From positions 1 to 5,433 of the forward strand of contig CADBTH010000201.1 of the NCBI GenBank assembly GCA_902797495.1: a stretch of 5,433 nt of DNA, written 5' to 3'. This DNA comes from an uncultured Ruminococcus sp. (GTDB taxonomy: Bacteria > Bacillota > Clostridia > Oscillospirales > CAG-272). Below, one piece after another: positions 4,547-5,433 of the stretch. A program made the position numbers and the translations under genes. The notes beneath the pieces are model-generated. The model saw only the letters and a list, made by a program, of their open reading frames with translations. It was not told where the DNA came from and searched no databases. How positions within the stretch are numbered: the first letter of the stretch is position 1; each line of letters begins with the position of its first letter.

Positions 4547-5433
4547 ATGAGAAAAGTTTCTTTATTTATGGCGTTCGTGCTCCTTCTCGGATGTATTCTC
4601 ACATCCTGCGGATCGGGCAGATCTTATAAAGCGTTCGAGGTAGACCCGGACTACGTTCCCGAGGAAGACCCCGACAGCACCGTAACCGTTCAGAATTTTG
4701 ACGGCGAAATGGTAACGCTTTCGACCGATATTGATTCCGTCGTCTGCTTCTCTCCGGAAGCGGCGAGAGCTATCGCCGGCATCGGAAGCGCGAAGGTAGT
4801 CACCGCGGTCGACGAAGAGACGTCCGCCGCGATCTCCGCTCTCAACGTCATCACGGAAGATGACATCGAGAGTCAGGACGCCGATCTGATATTCATCAAA
4901 GAGTCTTACAATCCGGAAGAGCTCCTCTCCGGAGATACACCGTACATCAAAGTCCCCGACGAACTCACGATACAGGACGTCATCACTCTGACGAGGATAG
5001 TCGAGAAGGTGCTCATGTCGAGCCGCGACAGTCTCGCGGACGCGATCGAGAATCAGATGAACGCGGCGACGACCGCAACCTCCGAGTACGTAAACAAGTA
5101 CAAGGTATTCATCGACCTCGGCTCTCTGAAGACGGTCGGCTCCGGAACTTACATCAGCGAGATACTCAACATCTGCGGATGCGAGAGCGTTTTCGCGGAC
5201 AGGGAAGGTTATTTTGAAGCGACCGCCGAAGAAGTAACCGCGGCTGATCCCGTATTCTTCTTCACGGTGAGCGATCCGAAATCGGTCGTCAAGACTTACT
5301 CCTTCAGAACTCTGAACGCGGTAAAGAACAACATGATCTATCAGATAGATCCCGCTCCGTACGCTTACGCGGACTACAGGATCGCGGACGCGATAAACGA
5401 GATCTTCACGATCATCAACGAGTACAGACTCTC
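4547..5433 (+). CDS. ABC transporter substrate-binding lipoprotein, TroA/BtuF/FepB-like (3' partial)
   Basis: This open frame runs 295 codons to the window edge without a stop. It starts at an ATG with AAAGGA eight bases upstream. Residues 1-20 form a lipoprotein signal (MRK, hydrophobic core, lipobox LTSC with C21 as the lipidated cysteine), followed by an acidic, proline-containing spacer (about 31-43). The rest has the order of a class III solute-binding protein: VTVQNFDGEMVTLS (46-59), VVCFSPEAARAIAGIG (65-80), DADLIFIKES (111-120), the long linking helix (about 142-175), then SEILNICGCESVFAD (204-218), EEVTAADPVFFF (228-239), and LNAVKNNMIYQIDP (256-269) with a final helix at 279-293. 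The family binds iron-siderophores, haem, cobalamin or metals at the outer membrane face of the cytoplasmic membrane and feeds FecCD-type permeases. The ligand cannot be told. The first lobe is shorter and more divergent than usual. Only a few C-terminal residues are probably missing. Confidence 0.85.
   Translation, partial: MRKVSLFMAFVLLLGCILTSCGSGRSYKAFEVDPDYVPEEDPDSTVTVQNFDGEMVTLSTDIDSVVCFSPEAARAIAGIGSAKVVTAVDEETSAAISALNVITEDDIESQDADLIFIKESYNPEELLSGDTPYIKVPDELTIQDVITLTRIVEKVLMSSRDSLADAIENQMNAATTATSEYVNKYKVFIDLGSLKTVGSGTYISEILNICGCESVFADREGYFEATAEEVTAADPVFFFTVSDPKSVVKTYSFRTLNAVKNNMIYQIDPAPYAYADYRIADAINEIFTIINEYRL

Overview
The window looks like chromosomal DNA of an endospore-forming or spore-derived member of the Clostridia (Bacillota), probably an uncultured gut-type lineage with a fairly GC-rich genome. 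The reasons are the strong AGGAGG-type ribosome sites, a GerW/YtfJ sporulation protein, the firmicute gene order scpB - DUF2953 - ytfJ - dacF/dacB-type carboxypeptidase - rluB, a MecA-like adaptor and a lipobox-bearing lipoprotein. No taxon can be named from this sequence alone.

Bases 1-3658 hold five same-strand genes in tight array. They are ScpB (chromosome condensation/segregation), a membrane-anchored DUF2953 protein with an extreme lysine-rich linker, GerW/YtfJ (spore-associated), a secreted D,D-carboxypeptidase of the DacF/DacB type, and an RluB-type 23S rRNA pseudouridine synthase. The upstream neighbour, cut off by the window edge, is probably scpA. The largest gap inside the array (61 bp, before the carboxypeptidase) contains a sequence matching the forespore sigma-F promoter consensus with 15-bp spacing, which suggests that the carboxypeptidase and rluB also have a sporulation-stage transcript. 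spmA and spmB, often found between the carboxypeptidase and rluB, are absent here.

Bases 3659-3835 are non-coding. They hold three consecutive hairpins; the last is a 12-bp perfect stem followed by a T-rich run and is the likely operon terminator. The first two look like a GC-rich intergenic repeat unit. A perfect TATAAT lies just before the next gene.

Bases 3836-4393 encode a two-domain protein that I read as a divergent MecA-family adaptor for Clp proteases, best started at a GTG with a good ribosome site. Bases 4394-4546 are an AT-rich intergenic region with a convincing sigma-A promoter (extended -10) and a short leader.

Bases 4547-5433 hold a lipoprotein gene that runs off the 3' edge without a stop. 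It is a divergent class III (TroA/BtuF/FepB-like) ABC transporter solute-binding protein; permease and ATPase genes would be expected just downstream. I found no RNA gene, CRISPR array, insertion sequence or clear novel system. The most interesting items are regulatory: the sigma-F-like promoter, the start-region inverted repeat, the hairpin cluster and the leader mini-ORF.
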